Notes under the pieces: generated by a model
Seen by the model: the letters and a program-made list of their open reading frames with translations, nothing else
Databases searched by the model: none
What the model was told of the DNA's origin: nothing
NCBI RefSeq assembly: GCF_015999465.1
Contig: NZ_CP065534.1
Coordinates: 1,860,001 to 1,924,000, forward strand
Reading direction: 5' to 3'
From: Lonsdalea populi
GTDB lineage: Bacteria; Pseudomonadota; Gammaproteobacteria; Enterobacterales; Enterobacteriaceae
Length of the DNA: 64,000 nucleotides
Part shown: positions 48,968 to 58,884 of the stretch, piece after piece
Layout of the letters: the number at the start of each line of letters is the position of its first letter
Position numbering within the stretch: position 1 is the stretch's first letter
Position numbers and translations under genes: made by a program

Positions 48968-50242
48968 ATGGCTTATTTCATCGATCGCCGGCTAAACGGT
49001 AAAAACAAAAGCGCGGTTAACCGCCAGCGTTTTTTACGCCGCTATAAGTCGCAGATAAAACATTCGATCGCCGATGCCATTAACAAGCGCTCGGTAACCG
49101 ATGTGGACAACGGAGAGTCGATCACGATCCCTAATTCGGATATCAGTGAGCCGATGTTCCATCAGGGCCGCGGCGGCATACGCCACCGCGTACACCCTGG
49201 CAACGACCACTTCGTGCAGAATGATAAAATCGAGCGGCCGCAGGGAGGCGGTGGCGGCGGTTCCGGTCAGGGTGACGCTAGCCAGGACGGCGAAGGTCAG
49301 GACGATTTCGTTTTTCAGATCTCCAAAGACGAATATCTTGACCTGCTGTTCGAAGACCTGGCGCTTCCGAACCTGAAAAAAACCGAACACCGGCAGATGG
49401 CGGAGTACAAGAATCATCGGGCGGGCTACACCTCTAACGGCGTGCCCGCCAACATCAGCGTCGTGCGTTCGTTGCAGAACTCTCTCGCCCGCCGCATGGC
49501 GATGACGGCGGGGAAACGCCGTGAATTGAATGCGTTGGAGAAAAGTCTCGCGTTGCTGGAGAACGCCGAGCCAGCCCAACTTTTGGAAGAGGAACGGCTG
49601 CGCACGGAGATCGCCGAACTGCGGCAGCGCATTGCGCGCGTGCCGTTTATCGACACGTTCGACCTGCGTTACAAGAACTTTGAGCGCCGGCCGGAGCCTT
49701 CCAGCCAGGCAGTGATGTTCTGCCTGATGGATGTTTCCGGCTCCATGGATCAGGCCACCAAGGATATCGCCAAACGTTTCTACATCCTGCTGTATCTGTT
49801 TCTCAGCCGGTCTTACAAAAACGTGGACGTGGTTTATATCCGGCACCATACGCAAGCTAAAGAAGTGGACGAGGAAGAGTTTTTCTACTCGCAGGAAACC
49901 GGCGGCACGATTGTGTCGAGCGCACTGAAATTAATGGAGGAAGTCGTCAAAGAGCGCTACGACCCCGCGCTGTGGAACATCTATGCCGCGCAGGCGTCGG
50001 ATGGCGATAACTGGGCGGATGACTCGCCGCTATGTCACGATCTGCTGGCCAGTCATTTGCTGCCGTTCGTGCGCTACTACAGCTACATCGAGATCACGCG
50101 GCGCTCTCATCAAACGCTGTGGCGCGAATACGAACGCCTGCAGGAAAAGCACGAAAACTTTGCCATGCAGCACATTCGCGATCAGGACGATATATACCCT
50201 GTATTCCGCGAACTGTTTCAGAAGCAAACCGTCAATAACTGA
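48968..50242 (+). CDS. yeaH: YeaH/DUF444 protein (VWA-like)
   Basis: A 424-residue protein of the DUF444 family, always found with yeaG. The N-terminal third contains a Gly-rich low-complexity linker ([12 protein letters not shown], about 95-107). The C-terminal part has a MIDAS-like motif, MDVSGSMDQ (about 256), typical of von Willebrand A domains. It probably works with YeaG and the SpoVR protein encoded next (inference from conserved association). A terminator follows. Confidence 0.94.
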   Translation: MAYFIDRRLNGKNKSAVNRQRFLRRYKSQIKHSIADAINKRSVTDVDNGESITIPNSDISEPMFHQGRGGIRHRVHPGNDHFVQNDKIERPQGGGGGGSGQGDASQDGEGQDDFVFQISKDEYLDLLFEDLALPNLKKTEHRQMAEYKNHRAGYTSNGVPANISVVRSLQNSLARRMAMTAGKRRELNALEKSLALLENAEPAQLLEEERLRTEIAELRQRIARVPFIDTFDLRYKNFERRPEPSSQAVMFCLMDVSGSMDQATKDIAKRFYILLYLFLSRSYKNVDVVYIRHHTQAKEVDEEEFFYSQETGGTIVSSALKLMEEVVKERYDPALWNIYAAQASDGDNWADDSPLCHDLLASHLLPFVRYYSYIEITRRSHQTLWREYERLQEKHENFAMQHIRDQDDIYPVFRELFQKQTVNN

Positions 50243-50250
50243 CCTTTTTT

Positions 50251-50281
50251 CAGCCAGCCGCTTCTGCGCTGGCTGATTTTT
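50251..50281 (+). terminator. intrinsic terminator after yeaH
   Basis: CAGCCAGC (50251-50258) and GCTGGCTG (50268-50275) form an 8-bp stem followed by ATTTTTC, 8 bases after the stop codon. Confidence 0.9.
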
Positions 50282-50712
50282 CACCCTCGATCCTACGCAG
50301 AAAATCCTTTAGGCCTCCCTCACCATCGCCGTGAACGACTTTATCTTGCACGAATTAATTGTTGTGTTATCACATATCGATAGCAACCTATGTGAGATCG
50401 CCTTGTGCTTTAAGGAATGGGACGTCGTCAGTACCTGCTGCGCGAGCCATCCTCCCGTCTCAATAGCGCCAATGATCTCCGCGCACCGGCACTCACACGA
50501 CAGGCTCAGCTCACCTCCCGACGCAGCACCCCGATAAAAGGATTATCTTTGATATAGCTTTTATTTATTACATGGATGAAACGGCGTCGACGTAAGATGA
50601 ATCATTCGCCAACCGAATCATGCATATCCACGCCACTGATTTTTCAGATTGAACTACGATTAAAAAAGTGTCACACGCTAATGTGGTGACAAGTCATTGT
50701 GAGGGCGCGCAG
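50282..50712. other. gap upstream of ycgB
   Basis: About 0.43 kb with no supported gene; a 68-codon frame at 50331 lacks a ribosome site and homology. The right half is AT-rich and should hold the ycgB promoter (RpoS-dependent in E. coli). A CRP-like arrangement GTGTCACAC and a GTGGTGACAAGTCATTGTGA stretch are present at 50667-50702 but are imperfect. Confidence 0.5.
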
Positions 50713-52245
50713 ATGGCTGTATCGATTAATGATCGGGTAATAAACCCACAATGTCTGAGCGATGGGCCAGACTGGACGTTTAATTTGCTTCAGGCCTATC
50801 TGGATGAAATCGACCGGATCGCCAAGTCATACCGGTTAGACACCTACCCCCACCAGATTGAAATTATCACTTCCGAGCAGATGATGGATGCCTATTCCAG
50901 CATCGGCATGCCCATCAACTATACGCACTGGTCTTTCGGTAAGAAGTTTATTGAGACCGAACAGCTTTATAAGCACGGGCAGCAGGGGTTGGCTTACGAA
51001 ATCGTCATCAATTCAAACCCGTGTATCGCCTACCTGATGGAAGAGAACACCATGACCATGCAAGCGTTGGTTATCGCGCACGCCTGCTACGGTCATAACT
51101 CCTTTTTCAAAGGCAACTACCTGTTCCGCAGTTGGACCGACGCTAGTTCCATCGTGGATTATCTGATTTTCGCCCGTCAATACATTGCCCGCTGTGAAGA
51201 GCGCTATGGCGTGGTGGAAGTGGAACGTCTGCTGGACTCATGTCACGCCCTCATGAATTATGGCGTAGACCGTTACAAACGTCCGCAAAAAATCTCGCTG
51301 GAAGAGGAGCAACTGCGGCAGAAAAGTCGTGAAGCCTATCTGCAAAGTCAGGTGAACGATCTTTGGAAAACTCTGCCGCGCCGCGAACTCGAATCCGCGC
51401 CGGAAAAAATGCCGCGCTTTCCCGTAGAGCCGCAGGAAAACCTGCTCTACTTTATGGAGAAAAACGCGCCGCTGCTGGAGCCCTGGCAGCGAGAAGTTCT
51501 GCGCATCGTGCGCAAGGTCAGTCAATATTTTTACCCGCAGAAGCAGACTCAGGTCATGAACGAAGGCTGGGCCACCTTCTGGCATTACACCATCCTCAAT
51601 CACCTGTACGACGAGCGCAAAGTCTCCGATCGCTTTATGATGGAGTTTCTGCACAGCCACACCAACGTGGTTTATCAGCCGCCGTATAACAGCCCTTACT
51701 ACAGCGGCATTAACCCCTATGCGCTGGGCTTCGCCATGTTTCAGGACATCAAGCGTATCTGTCAGGAACCCACGGAGGAAGATCGCCACTGGTTCCCGGA
51801 CATCGCCGGCACCGACTGGCTGGACACGCTGCATTTCGCGATGCAGAACTTCAAAGATGAAAGCTTTATCAGCCAGTTCCTGTCGCCGAAAGTGATGCGT
51901 GATTTTCGGTTGTTCACCGTGCTGGATGATGACAGCAATAACTACCTGGAGATTGCGGCAATCCACAACGAGGAAGGCTACAAGAAAATCCGTCAGGAGC
52001 TCTCCGCTCAGTACAACCTGAGCAATATCGAACCCAACATACAGATTTGGAATGTCGACCTGCGTGGTAGCCGTTCTATGACGCTGCGCTACATCCCGCA
52101 AAACCGGGCCCCACTCGACAAAAGCAGCCATGAGGTGATGAAACACGTTTATCGGCTGTGGGGATTTGAAGTGTTTATGGAGCAGTTAAATGACGATGGC
52201 AGCGTAGAACTTATTGACCGCTGCCCGCCACGCAATCAGCCCTAA
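50713..52245 (+). CDS. ycgB: SpoVR-family protein YcgB
   Basis: A 510-residue protein, the same length as E. coli YcgB, of the SpoVR family (in Bacillus involved in spore cortex formation; enzymatic role unknown). Conserved blocks include GMPINYTHWSFGKKF, HACYGHNSFFK, MNEGWATFWHYTI and YALGFAMFQDIKR; several His/Glu residues suggest a metalloenzyme. ATG 50713 has GAGGG eight bases upstream; an earlier frame opening at 50668 is not supported by homology. It adjoins yeaGH, matching the phylogenetic co-occurrence of the three. Confidence 0.95.
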   Translation: MAVSINDRVINPQCLSDGPDWTFNLLQAYLDEIDRIAKSYRLDTYPHQIEIITSEQMMDAYSSIGMPINYTHWSFGKKFIETEQLYKHGQQGLAYEIVINSNPCIAYLMEENTMTMQALVIAHACYGHNSFFKGNYLFRSWTDASSIVDYLIFARQYIARCEERYGVVEVERLLDSCHALMNYGVDRYKRPQKISLEEEQLRQKSREAYLQSQVNDLWKTLPRRELESAPEKMPRFPVEPQENLLYFMEKNAPLLEPWQREVLRIVRKVSQYFYPQKQTQVMNEGWATFWHYTILNHLYDERKVSDRFMMEFLHSHTNVVYQPPYNSPYYSGINPYALGFAMFQDIKRICQEPTEEDRHWFPDIAGTDWLDTLHFAMQNFKDESFISQFLSPKVMRDFRLFTVLDDDSNNYLEIAAIHNEEGYKKIRQELSAQYNLSNIEPNIQIWNVDLRGSRSMTLRYIPQNRAPLDKSSHEVMKHVYRLWGFEVFMEQLNDDGSVELIDRCPPRNQP

Positions 52246-52263
52246 CCGTCCGACAGATAAAGC

Positions 52264-52298
52264 AACGGGTAACCGCTTTGACAAGGTTACCCGTTTTT
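52264..52298 (+). terminator. intrinsic terminator after ycgB
   Basis: AACGGGTAACC (52264-52274) pairs with GGTTACCCGTT (52285-52295) around a 10-base loop, and runs into TTTTTAT. It lies between ycgB and the convergent fadR. Confidence 0.93.
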
Positions 52299-52309
52299 AT
52301 TTGTCCAGA

Positions 52310-53029
52310 TCAGCGGGCTACCCCGGCCAGATCGTGAGGGATGGAGCTCTGCATGCCATGCCAGATGGCACCGCTCTCTTTACCGTACTGACGCACGGTC
52401 TCCTGAACCTGTTCGTAGCGCCCTTCGCGGCACAGGGTGCCGAGTTGGCGGTAAAACTTCAGCGCCAGCTCTCGGGCGTCAAGATTGGAAAAGTAGTAAC
52501 GAGCAACGCGGAGGTACAACCCTCTCAACCCATTCAGAATCAGGCTGTAAATCGGGTTGGACGAAACAAAAGCCAGTCCTTGAAATATCGTGTAATCCAG
52601 CTCCGCAAAAGCATCGGCGGTATCGCTGACGGAATCAGCCTGCTGCAAAATCTTCAACGCCTGTTCGGGGTGTTGACGGACCGCAGTCCGAATGAAAATA
52701 CCCGCGATATTGGTTCGGGCTGATAGGAGGTTATCGATCAACTGCGGCACGCGATCATGGTCGAGACGCGCCAGCGTTTCCAGGATGTTCAGCCCGGAGG
52801 TTTCCCAGAAATTATTGACCTTGGTCGGTTTTCCGTGCTGAATGGTCAGCCAGCCGTCACGAGCCAGACGCTGCAGCACTTCCCTCAGCGTGGTACGCGT
52901 TACGCCAATCAGCTCGGATAATTCCCTTTCTGCTGGTAGGAGAGTCCCGGGGGGGAAACGATTATTCCATATACTTTCAACAATATACTCTTCCGCGAAT
53001 CCTGCCGGACCTTGCGCCTTTATAACCAT
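52310..53029 (-). CDS. fadR: fatty-acid metabolism regulator FadR
   Basis: A GntR-type regulator that represses fad genes and activates fabA/fabB until long-chain acyl-CoA binds. The 239 residues equal E. coli FadR. The winged helix (about 8-75, [22 protein letters not shown], wing [11 protein letters not shown]) is followed by the all-helical acyl-CoA domain ([16 protein letters not shown]). fadD, its classical target, is also in this window. Confidence 0.96.
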   Translation of the reverse strand: MVIKAQGPAGFAEEYIVESIWNNRFPPGTLLPAERELSELIGVTRTTLREVLQRLARDGWLTIQHGKPTKVNNFWETSGLNILETLARLDHDRVPQLIDNLLSARTNIAGIFIRTAVRQHPEQALKILQQADSVSDTADAFAELDYTIFQGLAFVSSNPIYSLILNGLRGLYLRVARYYFSNLDARELALKFYRQLGTLCREGRYEQVQETVRQYGKESGAIWHGMQSSIPHDLAGVAR

Positions 53030-53640
53030 AAATTTATATTCCGTAGCGATGTTTACCTATGAAAGTGGACACCATCATAACAAACCCCTTTACCATCACA
53101 TAGTTTCCGGGAGTGACAAACCAATCCGGTAGCAACCCCCCCGCACACCGGCTCACACAGCGGCACTGAGGCTCACATCACCGAAAAATTCGTACTGAAG
53201 CATTATTTTATATTGTAAGAAGTTTTAAGGGGGAGAAAAATGCCGAGTTATGACATGAAACACATCCTGGTCAGCTTTTCTTTATTAGAGCGTCGTCAGG
53301 GTTGATTTATGCCTATTCTTGGACATGCCTTTGCAGTGAGACGGTAAGGACGCAGCCGTTACCTAAGCCGTTATTTGAGAATTTACAGCCTGACACATAT
53401 TTGTTGTGATCGCCGCCGATATAACCTGCCCCTTTGATCCATCCAGCAGCCTATATCGTGTATAGTGATTCTCAGGTGAAAACAGCCTGTTCTTCCTGAT
53501 ATCACCTTTAAAAACAAAAGAGTATGGGCTATACGGCGAAAGATTTCCGCCCTGAAAAATTGCTGAGAGTACAACTCTTTGTCAGGACAGCGAAATCGAT
53601 AGCGCTGTTATAATTCGAACGTTTTGCATGGAATACTTTT
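53030..53640. other. gap between fadR and dsbB (site of nhaB in E. coli)
   Basis: About 0.61 kb with no large ORF. In E. coli the Na+/H+ antiporter gene nhaB fills this interval. A 21-codon ORF (53240-53305, MPSYDMKHILVSFSLLERRQG) has a strong ribosome site AAGGGGGAG and is listed as a finding. A TATAAT (53609-53614) upstream of dsbB could be its -10. Partial stems such as GGTAA/TTACC (53345-53372) suggest RNA structure but match no family I know. Confidence 0.5.
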
Positions 53641-54180
53641 ATGCTGCTGATGTTGCAATATTTAAACCGTTGCTCGCATGGCCGGGCGGCCTGGCTGCTT
53701 CTAGCGCTGACCAGCCTAATCTTCGAACTGATTGCGCTCTATTTCCAGCATATAATGCTGTTGAAACCCTGCGTTCTCTGCATTTATCAACGTAACGCCA
53801 TTTTCGGCATCATGGCTGCTGGACTCCTCGGCGCTATCTCGCCGGGCAGCGTCGTCATCCGTTTGCCCGCCATCGCGCTTTGGCTCTACAGCGGTTTCGA
53901 AGGACTGCTCCTCGCTATAAAACATACTAATATTCAGCTTCACCCCTCACCGTTCGTCACCTGCGACTTCTTGGTCAACTTCCCCTCTTGGCTCCCGTTG
54001 GACAAATGGGTCCCGGCCGTGTTCAGCGCCTCGGGGGACTGCGCCGAACGTCAGTGGCACTTTATGGGGCTGGAAATGCCGCAGTGGATGATCGTTATTT
54101 TCGGCTTCTATCTGCTGGTTTGCGCGCTGGTGCTGAGCGCACAACTGTTTAGACCCAAACGCCGCGACCTTTTTCATTAA
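53641..54180 (+). CDS. dsbB: disulfide bond formation protein DsbB
   Basis: An inner-membrane quinone reductase that re-oxidises DsbA. Four membrane spans and the two periplasmic cysteine pairs are visible: KPCVLCIY (near 44-47 by family numbering) and TCDF / SGDCAERQW. The C-terminus RRDLF matches E. coli. ATG 53641 has GGAA seven bases upstream and gives 179 residues; ATG 53650 (MLQYLNRCS) gives exactly the 176 residues of E. coli but lacks a ribosome site. Confidence 0.94.
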   Translation: MLLMLQYLNRCSHGRAAWLLLALTSLIFELIALYFQHIMLLKPCVLCIYQRNAIFGIMAAGLLGAISPGSVVIRLPAIALWLYSGFEGLLLAIKHTNIQLHPSPFVTCDFLVNFPSWLPLDKWVPAVFSASGDCAERQWHFMGLEMPQWMIVIFGFYLLVCALVLSAQLFRPKRRDLFH

Positions 54181-54195
54181 TCATCACTTCTTTCG

Positions 54196-54231
54196 CCCGG
54201 CTGCCTGTCGACGTCCAGCCGGGTTGTTTTC
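54196..54231 (+). terminator. intrinsic terminator after dsbB
   Basis: CCCGGCTG (54196-54203) and CAGCCGGG (54216-54223) form a perfect 8-bp stem followed by TTGTTTT, 15 bases after the stop. Confidence 0.88.
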
Positions 54232-54428
54232 GCCCCGATCAACATTCTTCTCTCACGCTCTATCCCCTTCTTTTACGTACCGTTATTAAGTCATCGACCG
54301 ACTCTCGCTTCATCGGTTTTACCACTAGCAGCAATTAATAGCCTTTTTATCGCTTTGCTCTAACATCCTCCGCCAACCTGAGCACGATCAGGCGAATAAA
54401 ACCACTATCCTTTTTTAGGCTTAAGTAG

Positions 54429-54884
54429 ATGAAAAAAGCAAAAGCGTTTCTATTGATGGCGGCAGCTCTGGCCGTATCCGTGCAAGGCTACTGTGAATCT
54501 GGCAAGGTCACAGGCAGCGAAGAAGTTAGGATCCCTGCAATCAAACTCATTAACACCGAAGGCGACAATTCCAGCTTTGTTAAAGGCAGCATTCCTGCAC
54601 TGGAAAAAATTCCCGCGCAGAAATTTTGGATTAGCAACTCGACCGAGGACTGGGAAAAAAATACCCATGCCGCTCCGAGAAAACAGTATGTGATCACGCT
54701 GAAAGGCACGCTGAAATTCAAAGTCAGCAATGGCTCTACCTTCATCATCGCGCCGGGTACCATCCTGTTGGCGGAAGATCTGAAAGGTCCAGGTCATAGC
54801 TGGGAAATCATTGACGGCAACGAGTGGGTTCGCGCTTACATTCCGATGGAAGGCGATAAAGACTACTTCACGTCTGACAAATAA
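54429..54884 (+). CDS. secreted cupin-like protein of unknown function
   Basis: A 151-residue protein with a signal peptide (MKKAKAFLLMAAALAVSVQG, cleavage near 20-24) and a single-domain cupin-like core: YVITLKGTLKFKVSNGSTF, then APGTILLAEDLKGPGHSWEI. The expected second-motif histidine is there (GPGHSW), but the first cupin motif lacks the usual two histidines, so metal binding may be lost or altered. No gene of this kind sits here in E. coli. It has its own gap on both sides. ATG 54429 is close to TTAGGCTTAAG. Confidence 0.65.
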   Translation: MKKAKAFLLMAAALAVSVQGYCESGKVTGSEEVRIPAIKLINTEGDNSSFVKGSIPALEKIPAQKFWISNSTEDWEKNTHAAPRKQYVITLKGTLKFKVSNGSTFIIAPGTILLAEDLKGPGHSWEIIDGNEWVRAYIPMEGDKDYFTSDK

Positions 54885-54898
54885 AACTCGACATCGTA

Positions 54899-54924
54899 GA
54901 GGTCCTGAAATTTGGGGCTTTTTT
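54899..54924 (+). terminator. weak terminator after the cupin-like gene
   Basis: AGGTCC (54900-54905) can pair with GGGGCTT (54914-54920) using G-U pairs, followed by a run of six T residues. The stem is short, so strength is doubtful. Confidence 0.45.
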
Positions 54925-55120
54925 ATCACGTTATTCGTTGAAACAAAGCGCTGAGCCTTTCGGCCTCTGCAATCCAGTATATCCCTCTACTGACCCTGCC
55001 CCTTCTTACACTCGGCTGGTCTCACCCACGATCACAGCTACTCCCTGTGTTAATAACTCTTGAATTTATTGGCTATATTGAGGATTACACTCTATCGCCA
55101 CGCTATGGGACATACCGACC

Positions 55121-55375
55121 ATGATTACTGCCGATCTTTATCTGCTGAAAGAAGTCACCGCGCTCCGAACCGTCATTGGATTCATGATTTCCATCATGAA
55201 CGACGAGCAAAGGGACAGCCTGCGAGAGCTGGCAGAAACGCGGGTGGTGAAATCCGATCATAAGCATTTGTCCAAGCTGGACGATGGAGATGCTGCCGCA
55301 GTGGCGGAAAATATCAACGATTTGATTGTTGCAACCACCAAACTGGGAACGGTCAATAAAGCCTCCCAGGATTAA
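55121..55375 (+). CDS. hypothetical 84-residue protein
   Basis: An ORF starting MITADLYLLKEVTALRTVIG, mostly helical and charged, without signal peptide or membrane span. The N-terminal half (ALRTVIGFMISIMNDEQRDSL) looks amphipathic and the C-terminal half (DDGDAAAVAENINDLI) acidic. I do not recognise the family; small helical DUF2594-like enterobacterial proteins have a similar look, but that is only resemblance. GGGAC precedes the start by about ten bases. It ends 32 bases from the convergent ycgN. Confidence 0.55.
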   Translation: MITADLYLLKEVTALRTVIGFMISIMNDEQRDSLRELAETRVVKSDHKHLSKLDDGDAAAVAENINDLIVATTKLGTVNKASQD

Positions 55376-55407
55376 TAGCGCGCGGCTCGAACGCCGCGCT
55401 CAATACC

Positions 55408-55854
55408 TTATCGCGCCCAGTCAGGTTTGTTCAGGATATGGTCCTGCCAGTCAACCACGTCACGCTCGCGAACAGCAATATTGCGCACCGAGATACGTTC
55501 CTGATGCATCGTCTGTTTCGAACCGGCAATCAGCGGATGCCAGCTTGCGAGACCTTTGCCTTCGTGGATCCGGCGATAGGCGCAGGTTTCAGGCAACCAT
55601 TCGAACGACAACAGATTTTCCCTTGTCAGCTTGATACAGTCCGGCTCGTATTCGAAGCGGCGGGCGTAGTTGCGACATTGGCAACTTTTGATGTTCAACT
55701 GATTACAGGCGACATTCGTGAAGTACAGATCTTCGGTATCAGCATCAATAAGCTTATTCAGGCAACAGCGGCCACAGCCGTCGCAGAGAGCTTCCCACTC
55801 TTCGTCAGACATTTCAGCCAGCGTTTTATGTTGCCAAAAAGATGATTGATTCAT
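55408..55854 (-). CDS. ycgN: YcgN-family Cys-cluster protein (UPF0260)
   Basis: A 148-residue protein with [13 protein letters not shown] near residue 24 and later cysteines in [22 protein letters not shown] and ETCAY, the YkgJ/UPF0260 metal-chelating pattern. The end [10 protein letters not shown] matches E. coli YcgN. ATG 55854 ([10 protein letters not shown]) is chosen by homology; the longer frame to 55938 has no support. It lies 22 bases after ycgM and is likely co-transcribed with it. Confidence 0.94.
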   Translation of the reverse strand: MNQSSFWQHKTLAEMSDEEWEALCDGCGRCCLNKLIDADTEDLYFTNVACNQLNIKSCQCRNYARRFEYEPDCIKLTRENLLSFEWLPETCAYRRIHEGKGLASWHPLIAGSKQTMHQERISVRNIAVRERDVVDWQDHILNKPDWAR

Positions 55855-55960
55855 TGCAATAGTATCCAAGGTGACGGGAAACAGCCCGCCTAACAATTTT
55901 AACGAGGTCGTTGAGTAGGGATAAGCCACCTGCCACACCGGACAGATGGCCTGGGTATGA

Positions 55961-56617
55961 CTAAATCACGCGGGTTTCCAGCGCATTATCGTTCAGGACA
56001 ATTTTCAGCGTATCGCCCGACTGCAGCGGCCCGACGCCCTGCGGTGTCCCGGTCAGAATGATGTCCCCTGCACGCAGGGTGAAGAAGCGGCTCATGTAGG
56101 CAATCAACGGTAAAATCGGCGTTATCATATCGCGTGTATTTCCCTGTTGCCGGACTTCGCCATTGATACTCAATGTCAGATCCGTATTCTGCGGGTCGCC
56201 GAATTGTGCGACAGGAATGAAACCGGATACCGGACACGAACCATCAAACCCCTTTGCTTTTTCCCACGGCTGACCAGCCTTCTTGAAGGAAGACTGTAGC
56301 TCGCGCAGCGTCAGATCCAGCGCCACGCCGTAGCCCGCGATAGCCCGAGCGACGCGTTCTTCGTTTGCCTGCTTCAGCGGCGTGCCGATCAGGACGGCCA
56401 GTTCGATCTCATGGTGTACCGCGCCCAGATCGTGAGGAATGGATAAGGGCTGACGGAGATTACAAATCGCCGTTTCAGGTTTGATAAACAACACCGGCTC
56501 CGAAAAAGTGGCGCTGCCCATTTCCCGGACGTGTTCGGAATAGTTGCTGCCGACACACACTACTTTGCTTGCAGGGAAGTCCAGTAACGCGCCCTGCCAG
56601 TCTCTGTGCTGATACAT
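55961..56617 (-). CDS. ycgM: fumarylacetoacetate hydrolase-family protein YcgM
   Basis: A 218-residue FAH-fold enzyme, probably an acylpyruvase or oxaloacetate decarboxylase like its human homologue FAHD1. Metal-binding residues are seen in [11 protein letters not shown] and the [14 protein letters not shown] segment; the C-terminus has [11 protein letters not shown]. The start has GGAGAT five bases away. It is followed by ycgN. Confidence 0.94.
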   Translation of the reverse strand: MYQHRDWQGALLDFPASKVVCVGSNYSEHVREMGSATFSEPVLFIKPETAICNLRQPLSIPHDLGAVHHEIELAVLIGTPLKQANEERVARAIAGYGVALDLTLRELQSSFKKAGQPWEKAKGFDGSCPVSGFIPVAQFGDPQNTDLTLSINGEVRQQGNTRDMITPILPLIAYMSRFFTLRAGDIILTGTPQGVGPLQSGDTLKIVLNDNALETRVI

Positions 56618-56955
56618 GCATTATCTCCTGACCTGTCTGTTGAGATATTGACCCCGACACGCCCGCGGTGCCAGGTTCCCCATCATACCGATACTGATGA
56701 CAAAAAGATAAGCACGCAAACGTGAGCGAATGCGTCGTCGGATTTCGTCTTTGCCCGTAGGAAAAAAAGCCGTTAGATAAATTTAAAGAGGCCTGATAAA
56801 CAATTAATCCGATAAATTACTGTATATAAAATCAGGAAATAAATGCAGTCTGAATAAAAGTCAGCCTGTAGATTAATTTGCGACCTGACTATTTTTCGCC
56901 ACATGGTCATTAATATCTCGTGGCGATAAGGTCTTGTCTGAAAATAATAACCCTA
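56618..56955. other. gap between ycgM and ycgL with a LexA-box-like site
   Basis: 338 bases without a gene. TACTG-TATATAAAAT-CAGGA (56818-56837) has the CTG-N10-CAG frame and AT-rich spacer of an SOS box. An AT-rich hairpin AAAATAATA/TATTATTTT (56941-56962) overlaps the ycgL stop and could end ycgL transcripts. ycgM must be expressed from here on the minus strand. Confidence 0.45.
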
Positions 56956-57228
56956 TTATTTTTCAACTGCCGACTGATGTATATTTAGCAGATTTTCCGG
57001 CGGAGGCGGCACCTGGAGATAAAACCCTTGTTCTTTAAGCGATTGCCGCACCTTGTCGATGTCTGCCGAAGCCAATTTTTTCCTGCCATCCAGCGGTAAA
57101 AGCATCACGAATGTCGGCACGCCGAAGCTTTTCATCAGCGTTTCAGGAATGCGCGAAAAATCGTCTTTTTTTTCGACATAAAGATATGTCTGATCCCGTT
57201 TGTTACTTCTGTAGATCGCACAAAACAT
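56956..57228 (-). CDS. ycgL: YcgL domain protein
   Basis: A 90-residue protein starting [20 protein letters not shown] with the conserved [12 protein letters not shown], the defining features of the YcgL (UPF0745) fold. E. coli YcgL also lies next to minC. It is divergent from minC with 135 bases between. A role is not established. Confidence 0.93.
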   Translation of the reverse strand: MFCAIYRSNKRDQTYLYVEKKDDFSRIPETLMKSFGVPTFVMLLPLDGRKKLASADIDKVRQSLKEQGFYLQVPPPPENLLNIHQSAVEK

Positions 57229-57363
57229 ATTTTTACTCTAAATTAAATGGGTGTCATGTATTGCCTGTATATACATGTGACTATAACATGCTTATAGCGC
57301 TCTGGAATATCACAGTTAAATGTTACTCTGGGGTTTAAAGATGCCGAAACTGAGTCAGGATAG

Positions 57364-58047
57364 ATGTCACAATCGCCCATTGAGTTAAAAGGCAGCAGCT
57401 TTACCTTATCGGTGGTTCATTTGCATGAATCTCAACCCGAGGTAATTTATCAGGCCCTGCAGGAAAAAATCGAACAGGCTCCCGCGTTTCTTAAAAACGC
57501 GCCCGTTGTCATCAATGTCTCAACACTGACCGCCGACACCGATTGGGTGACGCTGCAGCAAGCCGTCGCCGCTTCCGGTTTGCATGTGGTCGGCGTGAGC
57601 GGATGCAAGGACGAACAGCTCAAACAAGCTATCATCCGCGCGGGTCTCCCGCTGTTGAACGAAGGTAAAGAGCGCCGCCCCGCTGAACCCGCCGCCCCGC
57701 CTCAGGAACCGGTGAAAACCAAGGTGATCAGCGCCCCCGTTCGTTCCGGGCAACAGATTTATGCGCGCAACTGCGACCTTATCGTCACCAGCAGCGTTAG
57801 CGCGGGCGCCGAAATTATCGCAGACGGCAATATCCACATATACGGCATGATGCGGGGCCGAGCCCTGGCAGGCGTTTCTGGCGACGTTGACAGTCAGATC
57901 TTCTGCACCCATCTGGCCGCAGAGCTGGTATCCATCGCGGGCCGTTATTGGCTCAGTGACCAGATACCGCAAGATTTTTTTGGGCAGGCTGCACGGGTAA
58001 ATCTCAACCTGCTGGACAATGTTCTGAACATTCAAACTCTAGACTAA
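57364..58047 (+). CDS. minC: septum site-determining protein MinC
   Basis: Inhibits FtsZ polymerisation away from mid-cell. The 227 residues form an N-terminal FtsZ-binding domain (1 to about 100), a Pro-rich linker (about 102-118) and a C-terminal beta-helix that dimerises and binds MinD ([32 protein letters not shown]). AGGA lies seven bases upstream. First gene of minCDE; minD starts 21 bases later. Confidence 0.97.
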   Translation: MSQSPIELKGSSFTLSVVHLHESQPEVIYQALQEKIEQAPAFLKNAPVVINVSTLTADTDWVTLQQAVAASGLHVVGVSGCKDEQLKQAIIRAGLPLLNEGKERRPAEPAAPPQEPVKTKVISAPVRSGQQIYARNCDLIVTSSVSAGAEIIADGNIHIYGMMRGRALAGVSGDVDSQIFCTHLAAELVSIAGRYWLSDQIPQDFFGQAARVNLNLLDNVLNIQTLD

Positions 58048-58068
58048 GCCCTTGACAAGGAATCATTT

Positions 58069-58881
58069 ATGGCACGCATCATCGTTGTTACATCGGGTAA
58101 AGGGGGCGTTGGCAAGACTACTTCAAGCGCGGCCATTGCTACCGGTTTAGCCCAAAAAGGCAAAAAGACAGTTGTCATCGACTTTGATATTGGCCTGCGC
58201 AACCTTGACCTGATCATGGGATGCGAGCGCCGCGTCGTTTACGATTTCGTCAACGTCATTCAAGGTGACGCAACGCTAAATCAGGCGCTGATTAAAGATA
58301 AACGCACTGAAAATCTTTACATCCTCCCCGCCTCTCAGACCCGCGACAAAGACGCACTGACACGCGAAGGCGTTGAAAAAGTGCTGGATGGCCTGAATGA
58401 AATGAATTTCGACTTCGTGGTCTGCGATTCGCCGGCGGGGATTGAAACCGGCGCGCTGATGGCGCTCTACTTTGCGGATGAAGCGGTGATAACGACCAAC
58501 CCGGAAGTATCATCAGTACGCGACTCCGACCGCATTCTTGGTATTTTGTCATCCAAATCTCGTCGCGCCGAACGTGGCGAAGAACCGATTAAAGAGCATC
58601 TGTTGTTGACCCGTTACAATCCGGGGCGCGTCAGCCGTGGCGATATGCTGAGCATGGAAGACGTGCTGGAAATTCTGCGTATTCCCCTGCTGGGCGTGAT
58701 CCCGGAAGATCAGTCGGTGCTACGCGCCTCTAACCAGGGCGAACCGGTAATTTTAGACGACTCGGCCGATGCCGGTAAAGCCTATGCCGACACTGTAGAT
58801 CGCTTGCTGGGTGAAGATCGCCCTTACCGCTTTATCGAGGAAGAGAAGAAGAGCTTCCTCAAACGACTTTTTGGGGGGTAA
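58069..58881 (+). CDS. minD: septum site-determining ATPase MinD
   Basis: A deviant Walker A ATPase that recruits MinC to the membrane and oscillates between poles with MinE. The 270 residues begin MARIIVVTSGKGGVGKTTSS (Lys11 and Lys16), with CDSPAGIETGALMAL as switch/Walker B region. The amphipathic C-terminal membrane-targeting helix (EEKKSFLKRLFGG) is present. minE follows after 3 bases. Confidence 0.98.
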   Translation: MARIIVVTSGKGGVGKTTSSAAIATGLAQKGKKTVVIDFDIGLRNLDLIMGCERRVVYDFVNVIQGDATLNQALIKDKRTENLYILPASQTRDKDALTREGVEKVLDGLNEMNFDFVVCDSPAGIETGALMALYFADEAVITTNPEVSSVRDSDRILGILSSKSRRAERGEEPIKEHLLLTRYNPGRVSRGDMLSMEDVLEILRIPLLGVIPEDQSVLRASNQGEPVILDDSADAGKAYADTVDRLLGEDRPYRFIEEEKKSFLKRLFGG

Positions 58882-58884
58882 ACC

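Noticed and set aside
55060..55263. 67-codon ORF overlapping the 84-residue hypothetical gene
   Set aside because: It overlaps in another frame, lacks a ribosome site and ends inside the better candidate.
56720..56745. PurR-like sequence ACGCAAACGTGAGCGA upstream of ycgM
   Set aside because: Only about 12 of 16 positions match the PurR consensus and one half-site is poor; ycgM is not a purine gene.
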